Below are positions 60,501 to 64,000 of a stretch of 64,000 nucleotides of DNA, piece by piece; within the stretch, counting starts at the first letter, position 1, and each line of letters starts with the position of its first letter. The DNA comes from Ctena decussata (Eukaryota > Mollusca > Bivalvia > Lucinida > Lucinidae): assembly GCA_963989385.1 (NCBI GenBank), contig OZ022503.1:67058123-67122122 (forward strand), read 5' to 3'. Below the pieces are notes generated by a model. The model worked only from the letters and a program-made list of their open reading frames with translations. It was not told the DNA's origin and searched no databases. A program made the translations under genes and the position numbers.

Positions 60501-63500
60501 CCTCGAATATCTCGACAACGGAGAAAGGAGAATTTCAGGGCATTTTCTCCCAAGAAATATATGGGAATTATCTGTAATTTAGCACAGTTTCAGAACGATT
60601 CGTGAAAGTCACCTTTTAAGAATAACTTCCACTGCAGGCCCATATATAAAAGTTTGCTCCTTTATTACTCTGCACATGGACAATTATTTGCGCTGTTATT
60701 TGCCCCAGGCATGTACCTATGTAATTACCGTTTACAGTGTAAAGATGGATGTTATCGGTCGCTGAACGTCGGAGCAGTAGGCGTTTAATGCATTTTCCCA
60801 TAGGGTCCAATGCAAAATTGACACCTCATTTTCTCCATTCTCAAGAGCTTTGAGTCTCTGCAAAACATATACATGTGTAGACACAAATAAGTGAAATAGA
60901 ATGAAGGCTATTTCAGCTTTAGCTTTTATTCCGTTTGGGAGCTAAAGTCGCACAAACTTTTGTTTACAAAAATTTCGATGGCCTATAGTTCGCAAGTTAT
61001 GCAATCAGTTGACATAAGATTGTGCATGCATGTAGACATGTTAATGACCTTTATATATGCCAAGTTTCAGATGGCTACCTACTCATACAAGCAAGCAGTA
61101 GCGGTTTGAAATTTTCACAATTTGGGCTACACGTTCGGGACGATTCGTGACCTTAGGTGACTTGCACAATTCGGGCTGAAACTAGTGCCAAATGAGAGGG
61201 TTGGGATAAACATTCAATTGACCATATGTGCCAAAAATTCTCGTTCTTTAGTTTTCGAGTTATAGCCCCTGGAAGTCGAAAACTGCACGACTTTGCCCTC
61301 GAATATCTCGACAACGGAGAAAGGAGAATTTCAGGGCATTTTCTCCCAAGAAATATATGGGAATTATCTGTAATTTAGCACAGTTTCAGAACGATTCGTG
61401 AAAGTCACCTTTTAAGAATTACTTCCACTGCAGGCCCATATATAAAAGTTTGCTCCTTTATTACTCTGCACATGGACAATTATTTGCGCTGTTATTTGCC
61501 CCAGGCATGTACCTATGTAATTACCGTTTACAGTGTAAAGATGGATGTTATCGGTCGCTGAACGTCGGAGCAGTAGGCGTTTAATGCATTTTCCCATAGG
61601 GTCCAATGCAAAATTGACACCTCATTTTCTCCATTCTCAAGAGCTTTGAGTCTCTGCAAAACATATACATGTGTAGACACAAATAAGTGAAATAGAATGA
61701 AGGCTATTTCAGCTTTAGCTTTTATTCCGTTTGGGAGCTAAAGTCGCACAAACTTTTGTTTACAAAAATTTCGATGGCCTATAGTTCGCAAGTTATGCAA
61801 TCAGTTGACATAAGATTGTGCATGCATGTAGACATGTTAATGACCTTTATATATGCCAAGTTTCAGATGGCTACCTACTCATACAAGCAAGCAGTAGCGG
61901 TTTGAAATTTTCACAATTTGGGCTACACGTTCGGGACGATTCGTGACCTTAGGTGACTTGCACAATTCGGGCTGAAACTAGTGCCAAATGAGAGGGTTGG
62001 GATAAACATTCAATTGACCATATGTGCCAAAAATTCTCGTTCTTTAGTTTTCGAGTTATAGCCCCTGGAAGTCGAAAACTGCACGACTTTGCCCTCGAAT
62101 ATCTCGACAACGGAGAAAGGAGAATTTCAGGGCATTTTCTCCCAAGAAATATATGGGAATTATCTGTAATTTAGCACAGTTTCAGAACGATTCGTGAAAG
62201 TCACCTTTTAAGAATAACTTCCACTGCAGGCCCATATATAAAAGTTTGCTCCTTTATTACTCTGCACATGGACAATTATTTGCGCTGTTATTTGCCCCAG
62301 GCATGTACCTATGTAATTACCGTTTACAGTGTAAAGATGGATGTTATCGGTCGCTGAACGTCGGAGCAGTAGGCGTTTAATGCATTTTCCCATAGGGTCC
62401 AATGCAAAATTGACACCTCATTTTCTCCATTCTCAAGAGCTTTGAGTCTCTGCAAAACATATACATGTGTAGACACAAATAAGTGAAATAGAATGAAGGC
62501 TATTTCAGCTTTAGCTTTTATTCCGTTTGGGAGCTAAAGTCGCACAAACTTTTGTTTACAAAAAATTCGATGGCCTATAGTTCGCAAGTTATGCAATCAG
62601 TTGACATAAGATTGTGCATGCATGTAGACATGTTAATGACCTTTATATATGCCAAGTTTCAGATGGCTACCTACTCATACAAGCAAGCAGTAGCGGTTTG
62701 AAATTTTCACAATTTGGGCTACACGTTCGGGACGATTCGTGACCTTAGGTGACTTGCACAATTCGGGCTGAAACTAGTGCCAAATGAGAGGGTTGGGATA
62801 AACATTCAATTGACCATATGTGCCAAAAATTCTCGTTCTTTAGTTTTCGAGTTATAGCCCCTGGAAGTCGAAAACTGCACGACTTTGCCCTCGAATATCT
62901 CGACAACGGAGAAAGGAGAATTTCAGGGCATTTTCCCCCAAGAAATATATGGGAATTATCTGTAATTTAGCACAGTTTCAGAACGATTCGTGAAAGTCAC
63001 CTTTTAAGAATAACTTCCACTGCAGGCCCATATATAAAAGTTTGCTCCTTTATTACTCTGCACATGGACAATTATTTGCGCTGTTATTTGCCCCAGGCAT
63101 GTACCTATGTAATTACCGTTTACAGTGTAAAGATGGATGTTATCGGTCGCTGAACGTCGGAGCAGTAGGCGTTTAATGCATTTTCCCATAGGGTCCAATG
63201 CAAAATTGACACCTCATTTTCTCCATTCTCAAGAGCTTTGAGTCTCTGCAAAACATATACATGTGTAGACACAAATAAGTGAAATAGAATGAAGGCTATT
63301 TCAGCTTTAGCTTTTATTCCGTTTGGGAGCTAAAGTCGCACAAACTTTTGTTTACAAAAATTTCGATGGCCTATAGTTCGCAAGTTATGCAATCAGTTGA
63401 CATAAGATTGTGCATGCATGTAGACATGTTAATGACCTTTATATATGCCAAGTTTCAGATGGCTACCTACTCATACAAGCAAGCAGTAGCGGTTTGAAAT

Positions 63501-64000
63501 TTTCACAATTTGGGCTACACGTTCGGGACGATTCGTGACCTTAGGTGACTTGCACAATTCGGGCTGAAACTAGTGCCAAATGAGAGGGTTGGGATAAACA
63601 TTCAATTGACCATATGTGCCAAAAATTCTCGTTCTTTAGTTTTCGAGTTATAGCCCCTGGAAGTCGAAAACTGCACGACTTTGCCCTCGAATATCTCGAC
63701 AACGGAGAAAGGAGAATTTCAGGGCGTTTTCTCCCAAGAAATATATGGGAATTATCTGTAATTTAGCACAGTTTCAGAACGATTCGTGAAAGTCACCTTT
63801 TAAGAATAACTTCCACTGCAGGCCCATATATAAAAGTTTGCTCCTTTATTACTCTGCACATGGACAATTATTTGCGCTGTTATTTGCCCCAGGCATGTAC
63901 CTATGTAATTACCGTTTACAGTGTAAAGATGGATGTTATCGGTCGCTGAACGTCGGAGCAGTAGGCGTTTAATGCATTTTCCCATAGGGTCCAATGCAAA
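54563..64000 (-). repeat. Satellite array, subfamily B, minus orientation (block 4)
   Basis: About 11.9 B monomers with constant 796-bp spacing (55044 to 63800), continuing beyond the window. Variation is low: ACACACTGC near 55849, AATTACTTCC near 56640 and 61418 (six units apart), TTTTCCCCCAAG near 58953 and 62933 (five units apart), and single-base changes elsewhere. No insertion or gene is present. Confidence 0.97.

Noticed and set aside
1..64000. CRISPR array or bacterial direct-repeat locus
   Set aside because: The repeat unit is 796 bp with no unique spacers between units and no cas-like genes.
1..64000. Tandem rDNA, 5S, tRNA or histone cluster
   Set aside because: No conserved rRNA segments, tRNA A/B boxes with cloverleaf, or histone frames are visible in the monomer.

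Overview
The whole 64 kb window is eukaryotic satellite DNA. A 796-bp monomer occurs about 78 times in tandem, interrupted by only three non-satellite stretches: a 377-bp insert at 10670-11046, a 22-bp filler at 12139-12160, and two copies (922 and 923 bp) of one non-autonomous DNA transposon at 27868-28789 and 42591-43513. I find no gene, tRNA, rRNA, CRISPR array or bacterial feature. Megabase-style satellite, a transposon with terminal inverted repeats and an AT-rich, gene-free composition fit an animal genome assembled from long reads. A marine invertebrate, possibly a mollusc, is a guess from the general look of the non-satellite insert and cannot be settled here.

Layout. I call '+' the monomer orientation seen at the left edge. 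Block 1 (1-12138) is '+' and made of subfamily A monomers, which vary noticeably among themselves. Block 2 (12161-41303) is '-' and subfamily B, about 36 nearly identical monomers. Block 3 (41304-54562) is '+' subfamily B, about 16 monomers. Block 4 (54563-64000) is '-' subfamily B, about 12 monomers, running off the window. A and B have the same length (796 bp) and differ at about nine fixed positions, two of which are compensating 1-bp indels.

The three orientation switches differ. The A/B switch at 12139-12160 carries 22 bp of filler. The switches at 41303 and 54559-54562 have only 1 bp and 4 bp of microhomology. Block 3 looks like a ~13.2-kb segment inverted inside a '-' B array, with about 317 and 434 bp of satellite phase lost at its edges. 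The two transposon copies sit at the same monomer position with the same 5-bp flanks and lie in blocks of opposite orientation. They therefore descend from one insertion that was later copied together with its satellite, not from two insertions.

On top of the 796-bp period there are higher-order repeats: a four-monomer 3,182-bp unit duplicated in tandem in block 3 (about 45640-52003), a nine-monomer 7,167-bp offset duplication in block 1, and scattered 2-, 3-, 5- and 6-monomer sharing of private variants in block 2. The monomer also contains a degenerate internal duplication, a perfect 8-bp stem hairpin and a TATA-like motif. A 64-codon open frame recurs in nearly every monomer. It does not behave like a gene: it opens with TTG, the period is not a multiple of three, and the only A-B differences inside it change amino acids.
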